Shown: positions 48,116-57,826, counted from the stretch's first letter. The stretch is DNA of 64,000 bases from Luteimonas viscosa (GCF_008244685.1 NZ_VTFT01000001.1:1839248-1903247); one strand, 5' to 3'. Made by a program: numbers and translations. Notes: generated by a model not told the origin, from the letters alone.

Positions 48116-49132
48116 CTACCAGACCACTTCGGCCATCGAGCAGTTCAGGCCGGAGCCGATGCCCAGCAGGGCCACGCGGTCGCCCTTCTTCAGCCGCCCC
48201 ATCTCGCGCAGCTTGCTGAGCACGATCGGCACCGAGGCCGGGCCGATGTTGCCGTGCTCGCCGAAGATGGTCATGACCTTCTTCGGGTCGATGCCGATGG
48301 CCTTGGTGAAGGCGGCGGTGTGGACCTTGCTCACCTGGTGGATCACGAACTGGTCGAGTTCCTCCACCACCCAGCCCAGCGCCAGCTTGGCGGCGCCGAA
48401 GGTCTTCTGCGACAGCTTGATGCCCTCGATCAGCAGCATCCGGGTGTCGGTGACCATGCCGTCGAGGTTGCCGCGGCACAGCTTGTTCCACTCGGTCGCG
48501 GCGCGGGTCACGCCGCCGCGGTAGCGCGGCGCGCCAGGCGCGAGTTCGGCGCGGGCCAGCACCATCGCCGCGGCGCCGGAGCCCAGGGTGAGCGTGGCCA
48601 GTTCGTTGCGGAACTGCTCTTCGGTGGCCTCGGCGCTGGTCAGGCGCTCCAGGGTCTTCTCGTAGGCCAGGTCCGCGGTCTCGCCGTCGACGATCAGGGC
48701 GTAGTCGATCTCGCCGCGCTCGATCATGCGGCTGGCGATGTCCATGCCGTTGATGAAGGCCAGGCAGGCGTTTGCGACGTCGAAGTTCTGGCAGGTGTCG
48801 GGCAGGCCGAGGTTGCCGGACACGATGCTGGCCGTGGACGGCTCCAGGTAGTCGCGGCTGACCGAGGTGTTGACCAGCAGGCCGACCTTGTCCGGGTCGA
48901 TGCCGGCATCGGCCAGCGCCTTGACGCCGGCGAGCGTCGCAACCTCGGACGCCTGCACGCCTTCGTCCCACAGGTAGCGCGAATGGATGCCGGCGATGTC
49001 GCCCAGCACGTCGGTCTTGATGCCGAGGCGGTCCAGGGTCGGCTTCAGGCGGGCGTTGATCTCCGCGGAGGAGAGCCGACGCGGCGCGTCGATGTGGGCC
49101 AGGCCGGCGATCGCGACGTGTTGGAAGAGCAT
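48116..49132 (-). CDS. oleA: OleA, head-to-head fatty acyl-CoA condensing enzyme
   Basis: A 338-residue thiolase-fold enzyme that joins two fatty acyl-CoAs into a 2-alkyl-3-ketoacid, the first step of olefin synthesis. The catalytic Cys123 (NACLAF), His265 (FVIHQVS) and Asn295 (HGNIGP) are in place, and Glu97 matches the glutamate that reaches into the partner's active site in the Xanthomonas enzyme (a constant 20-residue offset from the published numbering). It is on the same strand as oleB, oleC and oleD but about 14.6 kb upstream of oleB. Confidence 0.94.
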   Translation of the reverse strand: MLFQHVAIAGLAHIDAPRRLSSAEINARLKPTLDRLGIKTDVLGDIAGIHSRYLWDEGVQASEVATLAGVKALADAGIDPDKVGLLVNTSVSRDYLEPSTASIVSGNLGLPDTCQNFDVANACLAFINGMDIASRMIERGEIDYALIVDGETADLAYEKTLERLTSAEATEEQFRNELATLTLGSGAAAMVLARAELAPGAPRYRGGVTRAATEWNKLCRGNLDGMVTDTRMLLIEGIKLSQKTFGAAKLALGWVVEELDQFVIHQVSKVHTAAFTKAIGIDPKKVMTIFGEHGNIGPASVPIVLSKLREMGRLKKGDRVALLGIGSGLNCSMAEVVW

Positions 49133-49254
49133 GGGCGTGGCGCCGGGGGACAAGACGGAGCCGTATAGATTAGCGCCTTCGGGACCTCGGCGCATGGAAC
49201 TGGCTGAACCGGATGCCGGGCAGGCCGGAACGGCCGGTTCAGGAGCGCGGTCGG

Positions 49255-49590
49255 GGTCGCGGCGACTCCGACCCTCCCCCCATCCCTCTCCCGCAAGCGG
49301 GAGAGGGAGTTACACCCGATGCCCTGTCCTTCCCCCGCTTGCGGGACATTGCGCCTTACGGGTGCAAGGTGCCGAAGGTAGATGGGTGCGCGCCGCAGGC
49401 GCGACCGGTATCGCAGCGGCTCTGGGCCCTCACCCCAGCCCTCTCCGAGCGGGAGCAGGCGGGGTCCCGCTTTTCCTTTCCCCGCTTGCGGGGGGAAGGT
49501 GCCGAAGGCGGATGGGGGACCGCGCCGCAGGCGCGGTGCGGGATCGCAGCAGCTCCCCGCCTCTATACCCCAAGCCCTCTCCCGGCAGCG
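49255..49590. repeat. xanthomonad-type intergenic repeat cluster
   Basis: Within the 459-base gap between the oleA start and the DUF4156 gene there is a hairpin with 11-bp arms (49284-49294 and 49297-49307, CCCTCTCCCGC type) and two copies of a block beginning CCCGCTTGCGGG and containing AAGGTGCCGAAGG and GCCGCAGGCGC (about 49334-49420 and 49481-49545). These look like the CCCTCTCCC/GGGAGAGGG repeats scattered through xanthomonad genomes. No gene is supported here. Confidence 0.7.
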
Positions 49591-49591
49591 G

Positions 49592-49900
49592 TCAGCGGGC
49601 GCAGCGCCAGGCGGCGAAGCGCTGGCTGCCGCCGGCCGGCTCGGCCAGCGGATGGATGGTGTCGGCCTGCAGGCCCGGGGCTTCGTTGCGGGCCAGGGTC
49701 TCGAGCTCGTCGCGAACCTTGATCGGGTTGCGCTCGATGAAGGCGATGCTGTGCTTGACCGACACCTCCACTTCGCCCTGCTTCTCGCAGCCGGTCGGCG
49801 GGCCGGAGACCACCTTCACGGCGCTGGCGCCGGGGGCCATGTGCACCCAGGTGCAGGCGGACAACGCGGACAGCAGAACGGCGGACAACAGGACGCGCAT
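49592..49900 (-). CDS. DUF4156-type small lipoprotein
   Basis: A 102-residue lipoprotein. The signal peptide MRVLLSAVLLSALSAC ends in a lipobox with Cys16, followed by a small periplasmic domain with Val-Ser-Gly-Pro-Pro and a second Cys (GCEKQGEVEVS). This layout fits the DUF4156 family, of unknown role. The frame is open upstream, but the ATG at 49900 gives a clean signal peptide. Confidence 0.8.
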   Translation of the reverse strand: MRVLLSAVLLSALSACTWVHMAPGASAVKVVSGPPTGCEKQGEVEVSVKHSIAFIERNPIKVRDELETLARNEAPGLQADTIHPLAEPAGGSQRFAAWRCAR

Positions 49901-50044
49901 CGGGATCACCTCGGTGGGGTAGGCGCTACGCCCGCCATTGTGGCGGGCATGGCGGCGGGGCGGTGCGGGTCGCGACAAGCGGGTAACACCTCCATTCATT
50001 CTCCCGGGCCGCGCGCGCGGCCTGTTTGTCGTCGCAGCCTTGGG

Positions 50045-52900
50045 TCACTCGCCGACGGGCTTGCCGTCGGCGTCGATCACCCGGGTTTCGCCCAGGTCCA
50101 GCGCGCGCACCGGCGCCTCGATCTGCTCCAGGTCGCCCACCACCACCCAGGTCAGGGCCTGCGGCCGGATCGTCCTGGCGGCTTCGGCCACCTGCGCCGG
50201 GGTGATCGACTCGACCTCGGCCTTGCGCCGGAACACGTAGTCGTCCGGGCGGTCGAAGCGGACGATGCCGCCGATGGTGTTCATCACCGACCACGCGGTT
50301 TCGTAGGCGCCGGGCAGGCTCAGGGTCTGGATCGCGCGCACGCGTTCGACCTCGGCCTCGCTCGGAGGCTGCGCCCCGCTCGCGAACTGCGCGACTTCTC
50401 GCTGGATCTCGGCCAGCGACTCGCCGGTCTTGTCGATCTGCACCGGCGCCGAGACCATCCAGCGGCGTTGCCCCAGCGCGCCGCCCAGCGAGCTGCGGGC
50501 TCCGTAGGACCAGTGCTTGTCCTCGCGCAGGTTCATGTTCAGGCGCGCGGTGAAGTCGCCGCCGATCACGCCGTTGGCCATCTCCAGCCGCACCGCATCC
50601 GGATCCTTGGTCGACGGCACCACCTGCGCGGCGAAGATGTTGGCCTGCACCGCGCCCGGCTGGTCGATCAGGAACACCCGCGGCGCCTCCGGCAGCGCGA
50701 CCTGCGGCAGGTCCACCGCCTCCGGCGCGACGCCGTCACCCGTCCAGTCGCCGAAATGGCGCTCCAGCGCCGGCACGATCTCGGCCAGCGTGGTGTCGCC
50801 CACGACGATCAGGGTGGCGTGCTCCGGGCGCACCCACTGGCGATGGAAGGCCAGCAGGTCGTCGCGACCGAGCGCGGCGATCGAGGCTTCGGTGCCGCTG
50901 CCGGGCGCGCCGTAGGGGTGGGTTTCGCCGTAGAGCAGCGCCGGCAGCACCCGCATCGCCATGCCCGCCGGCTGCGCCTTCTGCTGGCGGATGCCGGCGA
51001 TCCAGGTGGCGCGGATGCGTTCGATCTCGGCCGGGTCGTAGTTCGGCCGCCGCACCATGTCCGCGAACAGCGCCAGCGACGGGTCGAGGTTTTCCTTGAG
51101 CGCCGACAGGTAGGCATTGCCGCCGTCCTGCGAGGCGCCAGCGCCGAGGCTGGCGCCGAGCGCTTCGGCGCGGCTCGCGAACTCCAGCGAGCCGATCCCC
51201 GCCGCGCCCTCGTCGAGCAGGTCCATCGAGAAATCGGCCACCCCCTCCTTGCCGGCTGGATCGGAGGCGTAGCCGCCGTTGAACTCGTAGCTGACCTGCA
51301 CCACCGGGATCTCGTGGCGCTCGGCGAGGATCACCCGGGTGCCGTTCTCCAGGCTCGCGCGCTGCAGCGGGGGGAACTTGAGCTCGGGGAAGCGGGTGGT
51401 CTTCGGCACGCCGAGGCTGCGGTCGACCACGCTCGGCGTGGTGGCGTACTTCGGATCCGGATCCGGGAGGTCGAACGGCGCCGGCGTGACGGCCGGCTCC
51501 TCGGCCAGCGCGGTGCGCTCGCCCGGTTCGACGACGATGGTGTGGCTGCCCTCGCCCAGCCAGTGCGCCCCCACCGCCATCAGGTCGCGGGCGCTGGCCG
51601 CCTCGACGTTGGCCAGCTGCTCGCGGAAGCAGCCCGGATCGCCTTCGTACACGGTGCATTCGGCCAGCACGTCGGCCTTGCCGCCGAAGCCGCCGATGCG
51701 CTCGATGCCGCGGATGAAGCCGGCACGGATCATGGTGCGGGCGCGCTCGAGCTCGTCGGCGCTGGGGCCATGCGCGACCAGCCTGGCGATCTCCTCGTCG
51801 ATGATCGCCTCCACCCGTGCCGGGTCGACGCCCTGCTTGACCGTGGCGACGATGTAGAAGTTCGAACCCAGTTGCGAAGGCCCGGCCATCGCGCTGATGT
51901 TGTCGACCAGTTTCTCGCCGTGCAGCAGGCGCGTGTCCAGCCGCGAGGATTTCGCGCCGCCGAGCACGTAGCCCAGCATCTGCAGGTGGTCGAGTTCGAC
52001 GCTGCCGGCCGGCGGCACGTTCCAGACGCGGTAGATGCGCGGCTGCGGCACCTTGTCCTGCATCACCTCGCGGGTGGTGGCCGCGCGCTTGCCCACGTCG
52101 GTGTCGGGCTGGGCCATCGTCGGGCCCGCGGGGATGTGGCCGAAGTACTTCGCCACCTTCTCCTTCGCGGTCGCGACGTCGATGTCGCCCGCCAGCACCA
52201 GCACCGCGTTGTTGGGGCCGTACCACGCGTTGAACCACTGCTTCACGTCGTCCAGCGACGCCGCGTTGAGATCGTTCATCGAGCCGATCACGCTGTGGCC
52301 GTACGGATGCGTGGCCGGATACAGCGCGCGGGTCAGCTTCTCCCAGACCTGGCCGTAGGGCTGGTTCTCGCGCTGGCGCTTCTCGTTCTGGACCACGCCA
52401 CGCTGTTCGTCGAGCGCGGCCTGGTCGATCGCGCCGAGCAGGTGGCCCATGCGGTCGGATTCCATCCACAGCGCCATGTCCAGCGCGGTGGTGGGCACGT
52501 TCTGGAAGTAGTTGGTGCGGTCGGTGTTGGTGGTGCCGTTCTGGTCGGTGGCGCCCACGGCGCGGAACGGGTCGAAGAACTCGCCGTCGTGATGCTCGCT
52601 GCGCTGGAACATCAGGTGTTCGAACAGGTGGGCGAAGCCGCTGCGGCCGGCCGGCTCGTCCTTGCTGCCGACGTGGTACCAGATGTTGACCGCGACGATC
52701 GGCGCCTTGCGGTCGGTGTGCACCACCACCCGCAGGCCGTTGGGCAGGGTGAAGGTTTCGAAGGGGATGTCGACCGAGGTCTCGTTCGCCGCGGCGACGA
52801 CCGGAAGGGCGGCCAATCCGCCGCCCAGCGCCAGGCCGAGGGCGATCGACAGCAGGGCGCGGCGCGCGGGACGGCGGAACGAGGCGAGGACGGTCGGCAT
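50045..52900 (-). CDS. two-domain M16 (pitrilysin-type) zinc peptidase
   Basis: A 951-residue secreted zinc protease. A signal peptide (basic RRPARR, then a hydrophobic core ending near VVAAANE) is followed by an N-terminal M16 domain with the inverted zinc motif HLFEH near residue 90 and a second M16 domain (from about 500) in which the zinc residues are missing. The two halves form the usual clamshell; the inactive half is normal for the family. The likely location is periplasm or outer membrane, degrading peptides. The start ATG at 52900 is chosen because it begins the signal peptide; the frame is open farther upstream. No partner gene is adjacent. Confidence 0.93.
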   Translation of the reverse strand: MPTVLASFRRPARRALLSIALGLALGGGLAALPVVAAANETSVDIPFETFTLPNGLRVVVHTDRKAPIVAVNIWYHVGSKDEPAGRSGFAHLFEHLMFQRSEHHDGEFFDPFRAVGATDQNGTTNTDRTNYFQNVPTTALDMALWMESDRMGHLLGAIDQAALDEQRGVVQNEKRQRENQPYGQVWEKLTRALYPATHPYGHSVIGSMNDLNAASLDDVKQWFNAWYGPNNAVLVLAGDIDVATAKEKVAKYFGHIPAGPTMAQPDTDVGKRAATTREVMQDKVPQPRIYRVWNVPPAGSVELDHLQMLGYVLGGAKSSRLDTRLLHGEKLVDNISAMAGPSQLGSNFYIVATVKQGVDPARVEAIIDEEIARLVAHGPSADELERARTMIRAGFIRGIERIGGFGGKADVLAECTVYEGDPGCFREQLANVEAASARDLMAVGAHWLGEGSHTIVVEPGERTALAEEPAVTPAPFDLPDPDPKYATTPSVVDRSLGVPKTTRFPELKFPPLQRASLENGTRVILAERHEIPVVQVSYEFNGGYASDPAGKEGVADFSMDLLDEGAAGIGSLEFASRAEALGASLGAGASQDGGNAYLSALKENLDPSLALFADMVRRPNYDPAEIERIRATWIAGIRQQKAQPAGMAMRVLPALLYGETHPYGAPGSGTEASIAALGRDDLLAFHRQWVRPEHATLIVVGDTTLAEIVPALERHFGDWTGDGVAPEAVDLPQVALPEAPRVFLIDQPGAVQANIFAAQVVPSTKDPDAVRLEMANGVIGGDFTARLNMNLREDKHWSYGARSSLGGALGQRRWMVSAPVQIDKTGESLAEIQREVAQFASGAQPPSEAEVERVRAIQTLSLPGAYETAWSVMNTIGGIVRFDRPDDYVFRRKAEVESITPAQVAEAARTIRPQALTWVVVGDLEQIEAPVRALDLGETRVIDADGKPVGE

Positions 52901-53032
52901 TCGGGAAATCCTGATGCGGTTGGATGCATGGCATGGTAGTCGAGCCGGCGCAGCCGCCCCCGGGCCGAAAGTCCCGGCAACGGCCGCCCGGCGATGACGC
53001 CACCTGCACCCGCGCCGACGGAGACTGCGCCC

Positions 53033-53755
53033 ATGCCCGACCGCCACGCCCTCGTCACCGGCGCCAACCGCGGCCTCGGCCTGGAGTTCGTCCGCCAGTT
53101 GCTCGCCGCGGGCGATCGGGTGGTCGCCGCCTGCCGGCGCCCGGGGAAGGCGACCGCCCTCAACACCCTGGCCGGCGAACATCCCGGGCGGCTGCACGTA
53201 CTGCCGCTGGACGTGGCCGACCCGAAGTCGCAGCTGGAGCTCGCGCGCGAACTGCCGCTGGTGCTGGGCGAGGACGACGCCGGCGCGCCCGGTCGCCTCG
53301 ATCTTTTGATCAACAACGCCGGCGTGCTGCACTCGGGCGAGCGCTTCGGCGCGCTGACCGCGGCGAACTTCGAGGACAGTTTCCGCACCAACGCCCTCGG
53401 CCCCCTGCTGCTGACCCAGGCGCTCGCGCCGCTGCTGTGCGACGGGGCGAAGGTCGCGAACCTGTCCTCGGAACTCGGCTCGATCGCCTCGACCAGCCGC
53501 TTCGGCACGCCCAGCTACAACCTCAGCAAGGCCGCGCAGAACATGGCCACCGTGCTGCTGGCACGGGCCCTGGCCGAACGCGGGATCATCGTGGTCGCGC
53601 TGCATCCCGGCTGGGTCCGCACCGAGATGGGCGGAGCCGGGGCCGAACTGGAGCCGGCCGAAGCGGTCGCAGGCCTCCTGCGGACCGTCGCCGGCGCGAC
53701 CGCCGCCGACAGCGGGCGCTTCCTCGACCGGAGCGGTGCGCCGGTGGAATGGTGA
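53033..53755 (+). CDS. short-chain dehydrogenase/reductase
   Basis: A 240-residue classical SDR. The cofactor motif TGANRGLGL (about 9-17), the NNAG motif and the catalytic Tyr-x-x-x-Lys (YNLSK) are visible. It is similar in size to carbonyl-reductase/YciK-like SDRs; the substrate is unknown. ATG 53033 is used; an upstream ATG at 52994 would add a Pro/Thr-rich leader. It is divergent from the M16 gene and 55 bases upstream of trmL. Confidence 0.9.
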   Translation: MPDRHALVTGANRGLGLEFVRQLLAAGDRVVAACRRPGKATALNTLAGEHPGRLHVLPLDVADPKSQLELARELPLVLGEDDAGAPGRLDLLINNAGVLHSGERFGALTAANFEDSFRTNALGPLLLTQALAPLLCDGAKVANLSSELGSIASTSRFGTPSYNLSKAAQNMATVLLARALAERGIIVVALHPGWVRTEMGGAGAELEPAEAVAGLLRTVAGATAADSGRFLDRSGAPVEW

Positions 53756-53810
53756 TCCTGCCCGCGGGTACCTGCGCGAGAATGCGCGCAACGCCGCCAC
53801 CCGCCACCCC

Positions 53811-54275
53811 GTGTTCGACCTGCTGCTCCACCAGCCCGAAATCCCGCCCAATACCGGCAACGTGATCCGCCTGTGCGCCAACACCGGCGCCCGGCTCCAC
53901 CTGGTGCGGCCGCTGGGCTTCGATCTCGACGACCGCCAGTTGCGCCGCGCCGGGCTCGACTACCACGAGTACGCCACGTTGCGGGTACACGACTCGCTCG
54001 AGGCGGCGCTCGCCGCGATCGCCCCGCCGCGCCTGTTCGCGCTGAGCGCGCGCAACAGCATGCGTTACGACGCACCCCGCTACGCGGCGGGCGACGCGTT
54101 CCTGTTCGGCTCCGAGACGCGCGGCCTGCCCGACGGGGTGCTCGCGCGCATCGCGCCGGAGCGGCGGCTGCGCCTGCCGATGCAGCCGGGAAACCGCAGC
54201 CTCAACCTGTCCAACGCGGTGGCGGTGGTCGCGTTCGAGGCCTGGCGGCAACTCGGTTTCCCGGGCGGGACCTGA
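53811..54275 (+). CDS. trmL: tRNA (cytidine/uridine-2'-O)-methyltransferase TrmL
   Basis: A 154-residue SPOUT methyltransferase that modifies the wobble base 34 of tRNA-Leu. The SPOUT motifs are clear: NTGNVIRLCANTGA near the start, LFGSETRGLP in the middle and NRSLNLSNAVAVVAFE at the knot. It begins with GTG at 53811, which gives the normal family length and N-terminus. It lies behind the SDR gene. Confidence 0.93.
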   Translation: MFDLLLHQPEIPPNTGNVIRLCANTGARLHLVRPLGFDLDDRQLRRAGLDYHEYATLRVHDSLEAALAAIAPPRLFALSARNSMRYDAPRYAAGDAFLFGSETRGLPDGVLARIAPERRLRLPMQPGNRSLNLSNAVAVVAFEAWRQLGFPGGT

Positions 54276-54723
54276 GCCGGCCGACTCGATCGCGCAGCCC
54301 GGAGCTCCGACCCCGCGATCCTGCGACGCCGACTTCCGGGGACGGAGGGGCTCTCCACGCGGGGCGTTCCGCGAGCGGCCACCCGGGTCATGGGTCGGAT
54401 CGCAACGCCGCCAAGCCTGCCGTTGCGCACGCTCGCATCAGCGGGGCCGGGGGCCGACCTGCTTCCGGTCGCAGCGCCCCGACCGCGCCTGCCCGTGGCG
54501 CCAGCCTGGGACGGCAGTCCGCCCGACTCCTTCGGCGCAGCTCCGGACCAGATCGAACCGGAAAAGTTCCTGAACCTGCCAGTACAGTATTCAGTCCCGG
54601 TTGCGCCGGGTTGTCGAGAATGCGCGTGCCGCCCCGGGTGGAACCGTTTTCCCCGACGGTGAGCCCCCTCCCTCTCCACCCGGGCGGCTCCTCACCTACA
54701 AGAAACCAAAAGGCATTTCCCCG
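54276..54723. other. intergenic region upstream of ax21
   Basis: These 448 bases contain no supportable gene or strong repeat. An AT-richer patch at about 54560-54597 is the likeliest place for an ax21 promoter, but I cannot assign -35 and -10 boxes. Confidence 0.4.
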
Positions 54724-55287
54724 ATGAAGCGCGTGTCCCTCCTGGGCCTGGCCATTGCCGCTGCCCTGCCGTTTGCCGCCTCCGCCGCCGAAGGCGTGTC
54801 CTACAACTACGTCGAGGCCGGCTATGCGGCCACCAACCTGAGCGACGGCCTGCCCGACGCCGACGGCTTCGGGGCCCGGGCCTCGATCGCGTTCCATCCC
54901 AATTTCCACGTGTTCGGCGATTACACCAACCAGGAATTCGACGACACCGGCTTCGACGCCGACCAGTGGCGCGTCGGTTTGGGCTACAACCACGAGATTT
55001 CACCGCGCGCCGACCTGCTGACCCGCGTGGCCTACGAGAAGGTCGATTTCGGCAGCGCCGGCGACGCCGACGGCTGGAGCGTCGAGGCCGGCGCCCGCGG
55101 CGCGTTCACCAGCAATTTCGAGGGCTACGCCCTGGCCGGCTACCAGGACGGCGACGAGATCGACGGCGACTTCTACGGCCGCCTCGGCGCCACGGTGAAG
55201 TTCAACCGGAACTGGGGCCTCAACGGCGACGTGAAGGTCAGCGACGGCGACACCGCCTGGTTCGTCGGCCCGCGCTTCACCTGGTAA
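54724..55287 (+). CDS. ax21: Ax21-family outer-membrane beta-barrel protein
   Basis: A 187-residue small beta-barrel with a signal peptide (cleavage near Ala-Ser-Ala-Ala, about 21), ending in a barrel strand FVGPRFTW. The aromatic strands DQWRVGLGYNHEISP and LLTRVAYEKVDFG are characteristic of the Ax21 family of Xanthomonas and Stenotrophomonas, which is secreted in vesicles and tied to the diffusible-signal network in some reports. Its former role as the XA21 ligand was withdrawn. The ATG at 54724 is chosen because it starts the signal peptide. Confidence 0.9.
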   Translation: MKRVSLLGLAIAAALPFAASAAEGVSYNYVEAGYAATNLSDGLPDADGFGARASIAFHPNFHVFGDYTNQEFDDTGFDADQWRVGLGYNHEISPRADLLTRVAYEKVDFGSAGDADGWSVEAGARGAFTSNFEGYALAGYQDGDEIDGDFYGRLGATVKFNRNWGLNGDVKVSDGDTAWFVGPRFTW

Positions 55288-55331
55288 GGCTGGAAAGCAT
55301 CGCTGTCCGACCCCATCTCCACAGCGCAAGA

Positions 55332-55367
55332 CGCGACGTCGTCCCTCCCCTCTCTCCCGACGTCGCG
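55332..55367 (+). ncRNA. 3' UTR hairpin with a C-rich loop, possible ax21-derived small RNA
   Basis: A perfect 10-bp stem (CGCGACGTCG with CGACGTCGCG) encloses a 16-base pyrimidine loop TCCCTCCCCTCTCTCC. It lies in the ax21 3' UTR, directly before the strong terminator at 55373. The loop is complementary to Shine-Dalgarno sequences (GGAGG/GGGAG), a layout seen in translation-repressing small RNAs. A functional small RNA is inference. Confidence 0.4.
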
Positions 55368-55372
55368 ACATG

Positions 55373-55402
55373 GCCCGGCCGGCAACGGCCGGGCTTTTTT
55401 TT
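55373..55402 (+). terminator. rho-independent terminator of ax21
   Basis: A 9-bp stem (GCCCGGCCG with CGGCCGGGC), GCAA tetraloop and an eight-T run make this the strongest terminator in the window. Confidence 0.92.
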
Positions 55403-55601
55403 GGTCCTTGTCCAATGTGAGGGGGCCTGGCCCGGTTGTCGGCAATTTGGCACGGGCTTGCGGCCGGGGTCGTTCCGGGCCGGGTAGCAATCCCCGGGCA
55501 TCCGGGCGCGGCGTCCATCCGAAGTCCCGACCGGGACATCTCCATCGCGGACCATTTCTCCCTCACGTGGGAGAAGAACCTTTCCTATGGTCCGCTGCCT
55601 G

Positions 55602-56642
55602 CTAGGCGGCCGGGGCGGAGTCGAACAGGGCCTGCGGGTATTCCGCCTTGCGCTGGCGCGCCATCAGGCGGACCAGCCCCTCGGCCGGGGTGATGTCGCC
55701 GTGCAGCACGGCGCGGACGCTGCTCGAGATCGGCAACTCGATGCCGTGGCGCTCGGCCAGGCGCATCACCTCGTCGGCGGTCTGCACGGACTCGACCACC
55801 TGCCCGATCTCGCGCACCGCCTCGTCCACGCTCTTGCCGCGGCCCAGGGCCAGGCCCAGGCGCCGGTTGCGCGAGAGGTCGCCGGTGCAGGTCAGCACCA
55901 GGTCGCCGAGGCCGGCCAGGCCCATCAGGGTCTCCGGGCGCCCGCCGATCGCGGCGTTGAGCCGCAGCATCTCGTTCAGGCCGCGGGTGATCAGGCCGGT
56001 GCGGGCGTTGAGGCCGAGTTCCATGCCGTCGGCGACGCCGGTGGCGACCGCCAGCACGTTCTTCATCGCGCCGCCGAGTTCGGCGCCGCGCATGTCGCTG
56101 CCGGTGTAGGCGCGGAACTCCGGGCCGTGCAGCACGTCGGCGACCTGCTGCACGAAGGCCGCATCGTCGCCCTGTACGGTCAGTGCCGTGGGCAGGCACT
56201 GCGCAACCTCCTTCGCGAACGAAGGACCGGTCACCACCGCCAATGGGACGTCGTCGCCCAGCACCTCGGCCGCGACCTCGTGCAGGAACCGTCCGGACCC
56301 CGGTTCGAAACCCTTCGCCGCCCAGGCCACGCCGGCATGCGCCGGGCGCAGCGGCGCCAGCGCGTGCAGGGTCTGCGTGAAGGCGTGCGAGGGCACCACC
56401 ACCAGCACCAGGTCGGCACCATGCAGGGCGGCGGCGAGGTCGGTGGTGGCGCGCAGCGACGCCGGCAACGGAATGCCGGGGAGGTAGCGCGGATTCTCGT
56501 GGCGCCGGTCGATCGCCTCGACGATCGCGGCGTCACGGCCCCACAAGGTGGTGGGAAAGCCGTGACGCGCGATCAGCGCCGCAAGCGCGGTGCCCCAGGA
56601 ACCGGCACCAAGGACCGCGACCGAATCGGCCGGGGTCGTCAT
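55602..56642 (-). CDS. gpsA: glycerol-3-phosphate dehydrogenase [NAD(P)+]
   Basis: A 346-residue cytosolic dehydrogenase that makes sn-glycerol 3-phosphate for phospholipid synthesis. The N-terminal NAD motif [12 protein letters not shown], the AWAAKG-type [13 protein letters not shown] and the catalytic-domain segment [17 protein letters not shown] are typical. It starts 3 bases after the secB stop, as in the rhodanese-secB-gpsA order of gammaproteobacteria. Confidence 0.97.
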   Translation of the reverse strand: MTTPADSVAVLGAGSWGTALAALIARHGFPTTLWGRDAAIVEAIDRRHENPRYLPGIPLPASLRATTDLAAALHGADLVLVVVPSHAFTQTLHALAPLRPAHAGVAWAAKGFEPGSGRFLHEVAAEVLGDDVPLAVVTGPSFAKEVAQCLPTALTVQGDDAAFVQQVADVLHGPEFRAYTGSDMRGAELGGAMKNVLAVATGVADGMELGLNARTGLITRGLNEMLRLNAAIGGRPETLMGLAGLGDLVLTCTGDLSRNRRLGLALGRGKSVDEAVREIGQVVESVQTADEVMRLAERHGIELPISSSVRAVLHGDITPAEGLVRLMARQRKAEYPQALFDSAPAA

Positions 56643-56645
56643 GGC

Positions 56646-57179
56646 TCAGGCGTTGCCGGCCGTCTCGCTGCTGGCCAGGTCGCCGTTGCCGGCGCCCTGC
56701 TGGGCCTGGCGCTGGCGCAGCCCTTCCGCATACAGCGCGTCGAAGTTGATCGGCTGCAGCAGGAACGGCGCGAAGCCGCCGGACTGGATCAGGTCGCCGA
56801 TCAGCTGCCGCGCGTACGGATACAGCACGTTGGGGCACTGGGTGCCGAGCAGCGCATCGGTCACGTTCGGCTCGAAGCCGGTCAGGCCGAACACGCCCGC
56901 CTGCTGTACTTCGACCATGTACACCGAATTGCCCTCGCCCTCGCCCGCGGTGCAGGTCAGGGTGACGCCCAGCACCACCTCGAACACGTTCTCGCCCAGG
57001 CGCTGGACGCGCTGGTTGAGGTTCATGTTGATCTGCGGCGCGTTCTGCTCGTTGAACACGTGCGGCGCCTTGGGCGACTCGAACGAGACGTCCTTGACGT
57101 AGATCTTCTCGACGCTGAACTGCGGGCCATTGGGCTGTTGCGCGGGCACGGCGCCGCCGTTGGGGGCTTGCTCGGACAT
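56646..57179 (-). CDS. secB: protein-export chaperone SecB
   Basis: A 177-residue tetrameric cytosolic chaperone that keeps preproteins unfolded for SecA. The conserved strand [14 protein letters not shown] and helix-rich C-terminus with LFPYARQ-type [18 protein letters not shown] are seen. It is placed between a rhodanese-like gene and gpsA. The short Gln/Asn-rich N-terminus is variable in the family. Confidence 0.97.
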   Translation of the reverse strand: MSEQAPNGGAVPAQQPNGPQFSVEKIYVKDVSFESPKAPHVFNEQNAPQINMNLNQRVQRLGENVFEVVLGVTLTCTAGEGEGNSVYMVEVQQAGVFGLTGFEPNVTDALLGTQCPNVLYPYARQLIGDLIQSGGFAPFLLQPINFDALYAEGLRQRQAQQGAGNGDLASSETAGNA

Positions 57180-57234
57180 CCTGGGACTGCTCCGGTATCT
57201 GGTTCGGAAAGAGGGCGATTATCGCACTTCGGGC

Positions 57235-57672
57235 TCAGCCACGCCCCTTGGCCAGCGGCAGGTCGGCCTGCTGCCAGCCGCCGATGCCGCCGTCGAGCAC
57301 GAAGACCCGCTCGAAACCGGCCTTCTTCAGCCGCTTGGCGGCGTCGCCGGCGGTGAACCCGGTCTTGCACACCAGCACCACCGGCAGCGCCCTGGCCGCG
57401 GCGAGCTTCTTGTTCTCGGGATCGAACTGGCTCATCTGCACGTTCTTCGAGCCGGGGATGTGGCCCTTGTCGAAATCCGCGATCGGGCGCAGGTCCACCA
57501 CCAGCGCGTTGTCGCGGTTGACCAGCGCGGTGACCTCGGCCGGGCGCACCGTCTTGAACGGACGCAGCAGGCCGAAGATCTCGTTCAGGATGATGCCGCC
57601 CGTGAGCCCGACGAAGATCAGCGACAGCATCTGTTGGCGGCCGGCGAAGGCCAGCAGTTCCTGGAAGTCCAC
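57235..57672 (-). CDS. membrane-anchored rhodanese-like protein (YibN-like)
   Basis: A 145-residue protein with one N-terminal membrane helix (about 13-35) and a rhodanese domain facing the cytoplasm; the active-site loop is CKTGFTA. YibN-type proteins sit upstream of secB in many gammaproteobacteria. The start is GTG at 57672, before the hydrophobic segment; the frame is open upstream without a plausible start region. It lies 55 bases upstream of secB, with no glutaredoxin gene between them. Confidence 0.87.
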   Translation of the reverse strand: MDFQELLAFAGRQQMLSLIFVGLTGGIILNEIFGLLRPFKTVRPAEVTALVNRDNALVVDLRPIADFDKGHIPGSKNVQMSQFDPENKKLAAARALPVVLVCKTGFTAGDAAKRLKKAGFERVFVLDGGIGGWQQADLPLAKGRG

Positions 57673-57826
57673 GGCGGATCGGGGTGCGGGAGGGGACGGG
57701 ATTGTCGCACAGGGGCGGGGGTTGGGCGGCGTTGGCCGCTCCCTCGGCGGCCGGATGCGTCGCGCCCGGTCCGAACTGGTCGCCGGTGTCTTTCGACACG
57801 CCTTGCCTGGGCATGCCATGGGAATC

